A stretch of 64,000 nucleotides of DNA from Izhakiella australiensis (lineage in GTDB: Bacteria > Pseudomonadota > Gammaproteobacteria > Enterobacterales > Enterobacteriaceae): contig NZ_MRUL01000001.1 in the NCBI RefSeq assembly GCF_002006995.1, forward strand, positions 310,001-374,000, written 5' to 3'. The translations under genes and the position numbers were made by a program. The first letter of the stretch is position 1. Every line of letters begins with the position of its first letter. Below are positions 54,201 to 62,999 of this stretch, in pieces. Below the pieces are notes generated by a model, which made no database searches, was not told where the DNA came from, and saw nothing but the letters and a program-made list of their open reading frames with translations.

Positions 54201-55349
54201 TTATTCCACCAGCGTAATCCAGTTGGCGCCTTTATCGGTCGGTACCTGCTGCAACAGGCTCAGCTTGCCGCTGTGCTTGTCTATGCTGTAGAGCGATAGC
54301 TGCTGCGATTTCTCCCCTGAGGCAATCAAAAACTTCCCGCTGTTATCGATCGCAAAACCGCGCGGCTGCGTTTCGGTTTTCACGCTATTGATGAAGCTCA
54401 GGCTGCCATCCTGCGGCGAGACGGCAAACACGTTGAGCGTGCTGCTGGTGCGCTCAGAGGCATAGAGAAAGCGCCCGTCGGGCGTCATGTGAATATCCGC
54501 CTGCCAGATACGCGGCCTGGCTGAAGGCGGCAGCTCGCCGACCGTCGGCCGCGCCTCACCCCGCTGCATATTACGGGCTATAGCCGGGTCCAGCGACGGC
54601 GTGCTGGCGCTTTGAATCAACGTGCCGTCCTGCCGGCGCACAAAGGTGGTGATGGTGCCGCTCATTTCATTAAGAACATACAGATACTTTTTGCCGTTCT
54701 GGCTGGCATGGGGAGAAAAAACAAAGTGACGCGGCCCGGTAGCGGCCTCTTTTTCAACGTTAACAAACGCTGGCGAATTAGGTTGCGCACGGCCATCCGC
54801 CGGATTGAAACGGTATTGTAAAAGCTGATCGCTGCCCAGCTGGCTGACATACAGATATTTATTATCCGGGTCGGTCTGAATGGCATGGGCGCGCTTGCCG
54901 GTATGGCTGACCTGCACCGGCGCGCGTTCAACATCACCATTTGCCGCGATGTGATTGATACTGAACAGATCGCCGCCATAAGATGCGCCCAGCAAATAAT
55001 GCCCCTGCTTATCTAAAGAGAGATAGGCCATGCTGTCTGCCAGCGGTGTTTCACTTTGTTTGATTAACTGGCCGTCGCTGGCAATTTTAAAGGTCGCCAC
55101 GCGAAAGGGCTTACTGCGCAGCATCAGGTACAGATGCTGCTTGTCCGGAGACAGTACCGATGACATCGCCGAAGGCAACCCGTCCACTTTGCCCTGCGGC
55201 AGCAACTTTTGCTGCCCTTTATGCAGTTGATAGCGCGTCAGGGTACCGCTGTCGGCATTAGAGACATACACCCAGCTGGTGCTCTGCGCCGCCATTGCGC
55301 TGATTGATATCAGAGACAGCAGGGAAGCAAGCAGCGTTTTCTTACTCAT
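54201..55349 (-). CDS. Secreted lactonase-like beta-propeller protein
   Basis: 382 aa. Signal peptide of about 20 residues (LLASLLSLISISAMAAQ), then a seven-bladed propeller of the 6-phosphogluconolactonase/lactonase family: repeated YVSNADSGTL, LYVSQLGSDQL, LYVLNEMSGTI and LYASERTSSTL strands. Cytoplasmic relatives hydrolyse 6-phosphogluconolactone. The export signal here argues for a periplasmic substrate, perhaps a sugar lactone. Single gene, next to the right repeat block. Confidence 0.82.
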   Translation of the reverse strand: MSKKTLLASLLSLISISAMAAQSTSWVYVSNADSGTLTRYQLHKGQQKLLPQGKVDGLPSAMSSVLSPDKQHLYLMLRSKPFRVATFKIASDGQLIKQSETPLADSMAYLSLDKQGHYLLGASYGGDLFSINHIAANGDVERAPVQVSHTGKRAHAIQTDPDNKYLYVSQLGSDQLLQYRFNPADGRAQPNSPAFVNVEKEAATGPRHFVFSPHASQNGKKYLYVLNEMSGTITTFVRRQDGTLIQSASTPSLDPAIARNMQRGEARPTVGELPPSARPRIWQADIHMTPDGRFLYASERTSSTLNVFAVSPQDGSLSFINSVKTETQPRGFAIDNSGKFLIASGEKSQQLSLYSIDKHSGKLSLLQQVPTDKGANWITLVE

Positions 55350-55507
55350 GGCAGGTCCTTTTAGTTAAATGGTTCGCCTGCTTAGTATGTCGGCTCACCA
55401 ATCATCAGGACCAGTGATGGGTTAAAAACGTGATGTCACGCAGAAAGGCACGACAAATGCCCGGTCAAATATGCAAAACTCCGCCTCCCGGCGAACGGCA
55501 GACCCCC

Positions 55508-55690
55508 ATTGCTGTAAGCCCGGTACCCAGATCACAGAGGGCCCGGCTGCTTTCCGCACCGACACAAGCACATCCGTGTGGCCTGCCAGCGGATGGCAGA
55601 CCTTGATTGCTGTAAGCCCGGCACCCAGGTCACAGAAGGCCCGGCTGCTTTCCGCACCGGCACAAGCACGTCCGTGTGGCCTGGCGCACG
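55508..55690. repeat. Two inverted copies of the ~100-bp unit
   Basis: ATTGCTGTAAGCCCGG occurs at 55508 and 55606, period 98. Each unit is the reverse complement of the five-copy array at 29346-29822, including the GCACGTCCGTGTGG segment. Open frames in this stretch are repeat by-products. Confidence 0.88.
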
Positions 55691-56005
55691 GCCATCCCTG
55701 GCCGCGAGCCTGCTGAAATCAGCCGGGCCTTCTCCTCCCCCGCAAGCTTCTTCATCGCTTTAAGTAAAAAGATAAAAGCAGGTCTGCGCCGGATTGAATA
55801 TCGGCAACCTGGTTTTGCTTTTTAATAAAAAACGAATGCCGTTTTCAACAAGCGCAGCCCTAACGCCGTTATCGATTAAAAACGGATGCCGTTTCAGCAA
55901 ACCTGCACCAACAGGCTTTTCTGCGCCGAGCGAATGAAGCCCGCCAGGGTGAGCCGCAGGGAGGCGGCGAAAGTAAGCGCTGCGTCGGGAACGCATCGCG
56001 AACGG
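55606..56005. repeat. Right arm of the ~26-kb-spaced inverted repeat
   Basis: Reverse complement of 29074-29419, with about 50 additional bases around 55828-55880 and a few substitutions. The arms face each other, so recombination between them would invert, not delete, the DNA from about 29.4 to 55.6 kb. Confidence 0.85.
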
Positions 56006-56521
56006 CCCGTCAGGCGGGCTGAAGCAGTGAGGGCATGGCGCAGCCACGCAGAAACCGCCGGAAGTCCGGGGTCAAGGGGCCATGACGTTTGATGGCCCCT
56101 TGGCGGTCGCCCGCAGCGGCGGGCAACGATGGCACTGGCCGCGCAGGCGAACGGAACAACCCACCGGCGGTGAGCGAAGCATCCACCGCAGCTGAAAGCA
56201 GCCTGCCAGGCGAACGGAATACTCCACCGTTGGTGAACAGCAACAAACCAGCCCTAACGCCGTTATCGATTAAAAACGGATGCCGTTTCCCACAAACCTG
56301 TACCAACAGGCTTTTCTGCGCCGAGCGAATGAAGCCCGCCAGGGTGAGCCGCAGGGAGGCGGCGAAAGTAAGCGCTGCGTCGGGAACGCATCGCGAACGG
56401 CCCGTACGGCGGGCTACATGCGTGAGGGTAGGACGCAGCCACGCAGAAACTGCCGGAAGTCCGGGGTCAAGGGGCCATGACGTTTGATGGCCCCTTGCCG
56501 GTCGCCCGCAGCGGCGGGCAA
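55857..56521. repeat. Direct repeat of ~270 bp, offset 394
   Basis: 55857-56127 and 56251-56521 share GCCCTAACGCCGTTATCGAT and nearly all of the next 250 bases, including the palindrome AACGGATGCCGTTT, the GGGCCATGACG/GATGGCCCC hairpin and GCCCGCAGCGGCGGGC. A few substitutions separate the copies. No gene in this stretch. Confidence 0.85.
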
Positions 56522-56665
56522 ACGGAGTGCCTGGCGCAAAGGCGAACGGAACCCCCCACCCAAGGTGGAGAAATCAGCCAGCCGCTGCCAGGGCGAACGG
56601 AACCCCCGCCGTAGGTGAAATAAACATCCGCCTGGCAGGCAAACAGCCCCCCACCGCTGGTGAAA
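56140..56665. repeat. Interspersed short motif GGCGAACGGAA..CCACCG..GGTGAA
   Basis: The motif recurs around 56148, 56209, 56541, 56594 and 56638, and in reverse orientation at about 29009-29082. Each holds a small CACC/GGTG hairpin. It looks like a modular intergenic element that spreads together with the longer repeat blocks. Confidence 0.6.
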
Positions 56666-56689
56666 AAACCAACCCCGTGCGGGTCCAAA

Positions 56690-56709
56690 GGGCCGTAACG
56701 AAACGGCCC
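56690..56709 (-). terminator. Hairpin downstream of the cytochrome b561 gene
   Basis: GGGCCGT (56690-56696) pairs with ACGGCCC (56703-56709). On the minus strand it follows the stop at 56719 and is followed by CTTTGG. Confidence 0.55.
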
Positions 56710-56718
56710 ATCACCAAC

Positions 56719-57228
56719 CTACCACCCCATACGTCGTAATAACGCCTTCCCCTGTAACTGATGCTTAATTACCGCCAGTATATGACCAATAACTAACAGG
56801 GCCAGGGTTGTGCATGAAATCATATGTATAAAATTAAACAATGAGGTTAACTGTAAGTTGGTTAACGGCTGCGGCAAAGTAAACCAGTTAAACACGTTAA
56901 TTGGCCGTTCCATCATCAGTACGCCGGTCACCATGACTACGGTGATATTTACATAGAGCAGAAAATGGCCAATAAAGGCGAGGATTTCTTCTTTATGCGT
57001 TAATAGGTCATCGTTCGGCTTAGCGGAGAAGAATGCATAAAATAGCCGGATGATAAAAAAGGGAATAAAAAGCGTTGTCAGTGAAACGTTAAAAAAGCCA
57101 ATCCAGTCCTTGCTGGCCGGAGAGAGGTCGCCAAACGCCGCCCAGAAGCCGCTAATCGTTGCCCAGATGATAATGATAGCTGACAGCCAGTGCAGAAAAA
57201 CCTGGGGTTTTGAATATTTGGATTTCAT
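56719..57228 (-). CDS. Cytochrome b561-type membrane protein
   Basis: 169 aa with four membrane helices. Candidate haem histidines: H13 (FLHWLSAIII), H88 (FIGHFLLYVN), H135 (FIHMISCTTL) and H148 (VIGHILAVIKH). Family of CybB/YceJ, diheme quinol-oxidising proteins, often superoxide-related. Monocistronic, ending beside the repeat block. Confidence 0.82.
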   Translation of the reverse strand: MKSKYSKPQVFLHWLSAIIIIWATISGFWAAFGDLSPASKDWIGFFNVSLTTLFIPFFIIRLFYAFFSAKPNDDLLTHKEEILAFIGHFLLYVNITVVMVTGVLMMERPINVFNWFTLPQPLTNLQLTSLFNFIHMISCTTLALLVIGHILAVIKHQLQGKALLRRMGW

Positions 57229-57656
57229 TAAAATTCTCTGATAATTAAATTGGATTAAAAATCTGGCTTCGATAATTAGTTATAAACTTCACATAAGTCG
57301 GAAATTTAAACTTTAGGTGTAATTATTTTTTATTTACCACGGCTGAGCTGTTTGTTTTGTCAGTTTGACCTGCTGCGAAAAACAGGCGGGCTTTATAATA
57401 AGACGCTGTTATCCATATGTAGCGAATGGTGATGATACCTCTATATAACAGTCGCCAGGATGTCACGCCACGGGAGGGAATATTGCCTTTTTCTATCACC
57501 GAGGGGTATTTGACAAGTACGAAATTTATTTTTCAGGCGCAATAACTACCGTGCGGATATTTTTATATGACGCAGGAATCAGAGCGTCTGCCTCTGATCT
57601 GCAAATGAACAACAGCTAATGACGGCGCGCGGACTATCGTTGCCGACAGACTACCG
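57229..57656. other. Gene-free AT-rich stretch
   Basis: About 430 bases upstream of the cytochrome gene with no credible coding frame. Contains CTGTTATCCATATG and CTATATAACAG as loose complementary segments at about 57406-57452. No known riboswitch recognised. Confidence 0.3.
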
Positions 57657-57662
57657 AAGGAA

Positions 57663-57687
57663 CCGGTAGCCGCTTAGGCGGCTCCGG
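57663..57687 (-). terminator. Hairpin overlapping the stop of the ABC operon
   Basis: AGCCGC (57668-57673) pairs with GCGGCT (57678-57683) around TTAG, with CCGG/CCGG outside. The minus-strand stop codon (57674-57676) is in the loop. Confidence 0.6.
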
Positions 57688-58369
57688 TATGCGTGATGTT
57701 TTCGCTAATGCGTCCCGCCACCATGCGTACTGCGCGATCGCACATGTGATCGATAACGTCCGGATCATGGCTGACCAGCACCATCGTCAGGCGATCGGTG
57801 CGTTTCAGATCGTTAAGCAGGTTAAGGATCTCCGCCTGCACTGACATATCCAGCGCCGAGGTCGGTTCATCAAGCAGCAGAATTTTTGGCTGCAGCATCA
57901 GGGCGCGGACAATCGCCACCCGCTGGCGCTGGCCGCCGGAAAGCTGATGCGGGTAACGATCCGCCAGCGCCGGATCCAGCCCAACGTGGCGAAACCCCTG
58001 GCTGATGCGATCGTCAGGGTTATCCAGCCGCCAGAGCTTTAGCGGTTCTGCCAGCGTACGGCGCAGGCGATGGCGTGGATGCAGCGAGGCGTAAGGATCC
58101 TGAAAAACCATCTGGACCTCGCGTCGCAGCGCACCGCTGAATACTTTGCCCGACTGCGCCCGGTGCCCGGCCAGCTGCATCTCGCCCTGCCAGTGCGGGT
58201 TGAGGCCGGCCATTGCCCAGAGCAGCGATGATTTACCGCAGCCGGACGGCCCGACCAGGCCAAAGCATTCACCGGTGTCGACGCTGAGAGACACTTCTTC
58301 TACCACGGTGCGCAGCTCATAGCCCTGGCGATGCGCCACGTTCAAATTCTGTAATTCAATGGCCGCCAT
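57674..58369 (-). CDS. Peptide/nickel-type ABC transporter ATPase (DppF-like)
   Basis: 231 aa from ATG 58369; the frame is open 45 codons further but that part lies over the previous gene and lacks similarity. Walker A GPSGCGKSS, signature LSGGQRQR, Walker B ILLLDEPTSALD. It starts inside the upstream ATPase gene (14-base overlap). Shorter than DppF (about 330 aa) because the C-terminal oligopeptide-type extension is absent. Confidence 0.85.
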   Translation of the reverse strand: MAAIELQNLNVAHRQGYELRTVVEEVSLSVDTGECFGLVGPSGCGKSSLLWAMAGLNPHWQGEMQLAGHRAQSGKVFSGALRREVQMVFQDPYASLHPRHRLRRTLAEPLKLWRLDNPDDRISQGFRHVGLDPALADRYPHQLSGGQRQRVAIVRALMLQPKILLLDEPTSALDMSVQAEILNLLNDLKRTDRLTMVLVSHDPDVIDHMCDRAVRMVAGRISENITHTGAA

Positions 58370-59192
58370 CGACTGCCTCCAGCGCCGCACGGTCCAGTAC
58401 CGGCAGCGGTTGTCCACGGGTTGCGCGATTTGGGCGGCAGGCCCAGAGTGTGCGGGTATAGGGATGACTGGCGTTAGCCAGCTCGCTGGCGGGCAGCCGG
58501 TCAATCAGGCGGCCTTTATACATTACCAGCACCTGCTGGCAATGCTCCGCCACCTGTTGCAGGTCATGGCTTATCAGCAGCAGCCCCATGTTACGTTCGT
58601 CTACCAGCCGGCGGATCAGGGTCAGCACCTGGTCACGCATGGCATGATCCAGCGCTGAGGTCGGCTCGTCGGCAATCAGCAGTTGCGGATCGGCGATCAG
58701 CGCAATGGCCAGCATCACGCGCTGGCCCATGCCGCCGGAGAGCTGATGCGGATAGCGATCCATTAGCTGTCGCGGCTGCGGCAGGCCGACGGCGTTGAGC
58801 ATTTCGCACACCTTGTCGCGACGCGCCCGGCGTGACAGCGATTGATGAAGCCTGAGCGGCTCCTCCACCTGCCAGCCGATGGTGCGCACCGGATTGAGAG
58901 CGTATTTCGGGTCCTGCATAACCATCGCCAGGCGACTGCCGCGTAGCCGGCTCCAGCGCGCTTCGCTGAGAGTCAGCGCATCGCTGTCCGCGACGCGCAG
59001 ACGTGAAGCCTGCATGTGCAACCCCGGCGCTAGCAGTCCCATTAGTGAACGGGCGGTCAGGGATTTACCCGAACCGGATTCGCCAACCAGCGCCACGCGT
59101 TCGCGTCCGATAGCAAAAGAAATGTGGTCCACCAGCGTTTGCCCGGCACTGGTAATGTGCAGATCCTGCGCCTCTATCAGGTTAGTTTCCAT
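58356..59192 (-). CDS. Peptide/nickel-type ABC transporter ATPase (DppD-like)
   Basis: 278 aa from ATG 59192 (METNLIEAQDLHI); ATG 59213 is an alternative. Walker A GESGSGKSL, MVMQDPKYALNPVRTIGWQV, signature LSGGMGQR, Walker B LLIADEPTSALD. C-terminal SHPYTRTLWACRP is the typical DppD-type tail. Overlaps the permease gene upstream and the second ATPase downstream. Confidence 0.87.
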   Translation of the reverse strand: METNLIEAQDLHITSAGQTLVDHISFAIGRERVALVGESGSGKSLTARSLMGLLAPGLHMQASRLRVADSDALTLSEARWSRLRGSRLAMVMQDPKYALNPVRTIGWQVEEPLRLHQSLSRRARRDKVCEMLNAVGLPQPRQLMDRYPHQLSGGMGQRVMLAIALIADPQLLIADEPTSALDHAMRDQVLTLIRRLVDERNMGLLLISHDLQQVAEHCQQVLVMYKGRLIDRLPASELANASHPYTRTLWACRPNRATRGQPLPVLDRAALEAVDGGH

Positions 59193-60039
59193 GGCGGGTA
59201 TCCAGTCGATCACGCAGGCCGTCGCCCGTCAGGTTAAATGCCAGGCTGGCGAGCAGAATCGCGCCGCCTGGAGCGGCGGCGACCCACCACTGATCGAAGA
59301 TCACCTTACTGCCTTCGGCCACCATCGACCCCCATTCTGCGGTTGGCGGCTGTACGCCCATACCGAGAAAGCCCAGCCCGGCGGCGGAGAGGATGATGCC
59401 ACCGAGGCTGAGAGCGGCGCGTACCACTGCGCCCGGCAGGCAGAGCGGCAAAATGTGGCCCGCCATTAAGCGTAAGCCGGTGATGCCCTGCATGCGCGCC
59501 GCGGCCAGATAATCGCTGCGCCGCAGCGCCAGGGTTTCGGCGCGCGCCTGGCGGGCAAACGGCGGCCAGCTGGTCAGCGCCAGCGCCAGCGCGCCGTTCA
59601 GCAGGCCCGGCCCCAGAATGGCGACCAGCGCCAGCGCAATCACCAGGTTCGGCAGCGACAGAAAAATATCGGTTATGCGCATCAGCACGCGCTCAACCCA
59701 GCCGCCGAGATAGCCGGCGGCGATGCCGACCAGCAGGCCAACCGGGATGGTCAGCACCAGGATCAGCGTCACCAGCAGCAGCGTAGGCCGGGTGCCATAA
59801 ATCACCCGCGAAAGCAGGTCGCGGCCAAAGCCGTCGGTGCCGAACCAGTGGGCGGCCGAAGGCGGCAGCAGGCGAGCGGAAATCAGCTGGGCGTTGGGAT
59901 CGGACGGGGCTAACAGCGGTGCCAGCAGCGCGGTGAGCAACAAAATGGCGAGCAGCGTTAGCCCTGGCATCAGGGTGGTATAGCGTCTGCGCGCAGCGCG
60001 GGCAGGGGCCCGTTGCAGGTCGGTGAGATGTTGCGTCAT
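59182..60039 (-). CDS. Dipeptide-type ABC permease (DppC-like)
   Basis: 285 aa, six helices. N-terminal LISARLLPPSAAHWFGTDGF and GRDLLSRVIYGTRPTLLLV typical of DppC/OppC; the EAA loop is near YLAAARMQGITGLRLMAGHI. Overlaps the first permease gene by 4 bases (ATGA). Confidence 0.88.
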   Translation of the reverse strand: MTQHLTDLQRAPARAARRRYTTLMPGLTLLAILLLTALLAPLLAPSDPNAQLISARLLPPSAAHWFGTDGFGRDLLSRVIYGTRPTLLLVTLILVLTIPVGLLVGIAAGYLGGWVERVLMRITDIFLSLPNLVIALALVAILGPGLLNGALALALTSWPPFARQARAETLALRRSDYLAAARMQGITGLRLMAGHILPLCLPGAVVRAALSLGGIILSAAGLGFLGMGVQPPTAEWGSMVAEGSKVIFDQWWVAAAPGGAILLASLAFNLTGDGLRDRLDTRHGN

Positions 60040-61088
60040 CGGGTCCTCGGATCGGTCAGTGCTGTCAGCGCGTCCGCCAGCGCATTGAGCAAAATAAAGC
60101 TGCCGCCAATTAGCAGCGTTGAGCCGAGTATGGCCGGAACGTCAGAGGCGAACAGCGCGTTGGTCATATAACGCCCAACGCCGGGCCATGCAAATACGGT
60201 CTCCGTCAACACTGAGCCTTCCAGCAAGGTGGCATACGAGAGCGTCAGCACGGTAATTAAGGTGCCGCGAACGTTGGGCAGCAGGTGCCACAGCAGAATG
60301 CGCGTCCGGCCGGCGCCTTTGGCGCGCGCCAGTACCACATACTCTTTATTGCTCTCTTCCAGCAGCGCGGCGCGCATTAAGCGGGTGATGCCCGCCATCG
60401 ACAGCATGCCAAGGATCACCACCGGCAGCCACAGGTGGGCGATAGCGTTGAAAAGCATCTCCCGGTCGCCTGAGAGCCAGCTGTCTATCAGCACGAAGCC
60501 GGTTTTCGGCTCCAGGGTGTAAACCCATATATCATCAAGCTGGCCCGGCCCTGCCGACCAGTGCAGCACGGCATAGAACAGCAGCAGCCCCAGCAGCCCC
60601 AGCCAGAAAACCGGCACCGAATAGCCGAGCAGCGATATCAGCCGCACCGTGTTATCCAGCAGGCTGCCGGGCTTCCAGGCCGCCAGCAGCGCCAGCAGGG
60701 TGCCGAGTACGCCGCCAAAAATCATTGCGCAGGTCGCCAGCTCAAGGGTGGCTGGAAAGGTACGCTTCAGGTCATCGATAACCGGGCCGTTGGTCAGATG
60801 CGAGTGGCCGAGATTGCCCTGCGCCAGATTGGCGATATAGCGGCCAAACTGTACCGGCAGCGGCTTATCGAGACCGAGATCGTGGCGCACCTGGGCATAG
60901 GTGGATGGGCTGGCGTGATCGCCGGCTATCTGCATGACCGGATCGACCGGCGACAGATGGGAAAGCATAAAGGTAAAGGCCAGCAGGCCGAACAGGGTAA
61001 CCAGCAGCGACAGCAGGTTAGTTAACAGCCGCCCGCTGCGCTGACGAAGACGCCGGGCGAACCCGGCGTTGGCTGGCAGAGTTGCCAT
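60036..61088 (-). CDS. Dipeptide-type ABC permease (DppB-like)
   Basis: 350 aa, six helices, DppB/OppB type: LGLDKPLPVQFGRYIANLAQ after the first helix, and the loop YVVLARAKGAGRTRILLWHL. Starts on the last base of the binding-protein stop codon (TAATG), so the operon is tightly coupled. Slightly longer than DppB, with an insert near 180-215. Confidence 0.88.
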   Translation of the reverse strand: MATLPANAGFARRLRQRSGRLLTNLLSLLVTLFGLLAFTFMLSHLSPVDPVMQIAGDHASPSTYAQVRHDLGLDKPLPVQFGRYIANLAQGNLGHSHLTNGPVIDDLKRTFPATLELATCAMIFGGVLGTLLALLAAWKPGSLLDNTVRLISLLGYSVPVFWLGLLGLLLFYAVLHWSAGPGQLDDIWVYTLEPKTGFVLIDSWLSGDREMLFNAIAHLWLPVVILGMLSMAGITRLMRAALLEESNKEYVVLARAKGAGRTRILLWHLLPNVRGTLITVLTLSYATLLEGSVLTETVFAWPGVGRYMTNALFASDVPAILGSTLLIGGSFILLNALADALTALTDPRTR

Positions 61089-62656
61089 TACTTGCTGACC
61101 TGCGCGTAGTAGACCATATCCGGGTTGATACCCTGCTGATAGCCTTTCAGATTATCGCGCATTGCCACCAGGTTACGCGCTTGCAGGCCGATAACGTACG
61201 GTGAGTTTTTCAGCACCTCTTTTTGCATTGCCTGATAAAGGGCTACGCGCTTAGTCGGATCGCTTTCTGCCGTGGCGGCCAGCGTTTGCTTGTTTAGCTG
61301 CGGAATATGCCAGTTGGAGCGCCAGGCAAGGGTGGTGCTGCCATCTTCAGGATTATAAGCAAAGGCTGCGGCGTTGGTGTTCGGGTCAAAGTAATCGGCG
61401 CCCCAGGCGTTCAGGTTGGCATCATATTTGTGCGCTTTAACCCGGCTGGAAACTTCCGCCGACAGCCCCGGCGTCAGCTCCACTTTGACGCCGCCGCGGG
61501 CAAAGCTGGCCTGCAACGCCTGGGCGATATCCAGATAAGGGGGCTGGTTACTGGTGGAAAGCTTAAATTTGATGTTGTTCAGCCCGGCTTTTTTCAGGAT
61601 CGCTTTGGCTTTTTCCGGGTCGTAGTGATACGGGTTGTCATTCAGCGCGCCGGGGAAGCCTTTGGGCAGGAAGGTTTGATGAACTTCAAACTGACCTTTC
61701 AGCAGGTCATCGGCGATGCCTTTATAGTCAAACAGGTAGCGCGCCGCTTCCCAGAAGGCCGGATTTTTCAGCGCTGGTTGGGCATCAATATTGAACTGGA
61801 TAAAGTAAAGCGAGGCCATCGGCACCGCCAGGGTGGTAACGCCCGGCTTACCTTTCAGGGCGGCTATCTGGTCGGCGCCGAGGTTACGGGCAATGTCGGC
61901 ATCGCCCTGCTCAAGCAGCAGGCGGCGCGCTGCTGGCTCCGGCACGTTTTTAATCAGAATGTTTTTCAGCTTAGGCGCGCCGTCCGGGGAGAGGGGATTT
62001 GCGCTCATCAGCACCACTTCATGGGGCACCACTTTGCGGATCTGAAACGGGCCGCTGCCAGCGGAATGGGTCGCCAGCCAGCCGTTACCGAAATCGCCAT
62101 TTTGCTGGTTGGCCATGACGGTTTTTTCATCGACTATCGATGAAACCGGCGCCGAAAGCAGGCTGAGCACGTAGGTCGGGCTAACGTTTGCCGTCCAGCT
62201 TATTTGCACGTGCTGGTCATCGATTTTTTTCAACTGACCGTCGACGTTATCTTTATTCCAGCCCAGCTGGGTGAGAATAAACGATGGGTCGAGATTGAGT
62301 TTTACTACCCGCGACAGCGAGAAAATCACGTCTTCCGGGCGCAGCGGGTTGCCTGAAGCGAATTTCGCGCCGTCGAGCAGGGTAAAGGTCAAACTGTGGT
62401 TATCGTCGCCGGCCTTCCAGCTGCTGGCCAGGGTTGGCTTCAGCGCGGTGGGGTTTTGCGGGTCGGACTGAACCAGCCGTTGATACAGATTGGTAAAAGC
62501 CTGCACCGAGGTCAGCTCAAACCCTTTGGCCGGGTCAAAGCTATCGGCATCGTCGGTTGACTGGGCGATAACCAGCGTATCTTTTGGCGTCGCGGCCTGC
62601 ACGCCGCAGGCGGCAATGACCGAAAAGGTTAACAGGGAGAGCGCAATTTTTTTCAT
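61088..62656 (-). CDS. Periplasmic binding protein of a peptide/nickel-type ABC importer
   Basis: 522 aa. Signal peptide (IALSLLTFSVIAACGVQAAT), then a class C (SBP family 5) binding protein: STDDADSFDPAKGFELTSVQ and LASSWKAGDDNHSLTFTLLD. First gene of SBP-permease-permease-ATPase-ATPase. Could carry dipeptides, nickel chelates or other small oligomers. The ligand is not evident. Confidence 0.88.
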   Translation of the reverse strand: MKKIALSLLTFSVIAACGVQAATPKDTLVIAQSTDDADSFDPAKGFELTSVQAFTNLYQRLVQSDPQNPTALKPTLASSWKAGDDNHSLTFTLLDGAKFASGNPLRPEDVIFSLSRVVKLNLDPSFILTQLGWNKDNVDGQLKKIDDQHVQISWTANVSPTYVLSLLSAPVSSIVDEKTVMANQQNGDFGNGWLATHSAGSGPFQIRKVVPHEVVLMSANPLSPDGAPKLKNILIKNVPEPAARRLLLEQGDADIARNLGADQIAALKGKPGVTTLAVPMASLYFIQFNIDAQPALKNPAFWEAARYLFDYKGIADDLLKGQFEVHQTFLPKGFPGALNDNPYHYDPEKAKAILKKAGLNNIKFKLSTSNQPPYLDIAQALQASFARGGVKVELTPGLSAEVSSRVKAHKYDANLNAWGADYFDPNTNAAAFAYNPEDGSTTLAWRSNWHIPQLNKQTLAATAESDPTKRVALYQAMQKEVLKNSPYVIGLQARNLVAMRDNLKGYQQGINPDMVYYAQVSK

Positions 62657-62999
62657 GGGGAGTTTTCCTTGCCTGACTATTTTTTCACGCGAGTGTACGG
62701 GATGCGCGTCGTGGGTAAATAGTTGAATACTGGATAAAGTTATTCTTTTTAGTTCTAAATCGCCCGATTACGTTATAACGGGCGGAAGATATAACCATAG
62801 CCGCTTTTACGCGGCGTGCCGTCAGGATTAGCGCAAAGGCTAACCATGGCTGCCGGTTGCCTGATGATAATTTTTTATATTGCGCCGGCTTAGCGCTAAA
62901 TTATTTTAATTATTGCGGCCCCCATGGCTAAAGATTTGCCTTAAAAAGTCCGATAGTGATAGCCAATACGACAACGCATGTCGCTTCAGGCAGGGCAAT
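62657..62999. promoter_or_regulatory. Divergent region between the ABC operon and the membrane protein
   Basis: About 340 bases. Contains CGCCCG...CGGGCG hairpin symmetry at about 62761-62784 and AT-rich promoter-like DNA on both sides. No specific regulator site recognised. Confidence 0.35.

Noticed and set aside
29074-56005. Composite transposon bounded by insertion sequences
   Set aside because: The bracketing repeats contain no transposase, no terminal target-site duplication that I could see, and the same modules occur in several tandem copies.
55471-56739. Several open frames of 60-130 codons such as MKPARVSRREAAKVSAASG
   Set aside because: They lie wholly within direct and inverted repeats and recur with the repeat copies. 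No ribosome sites or domains.
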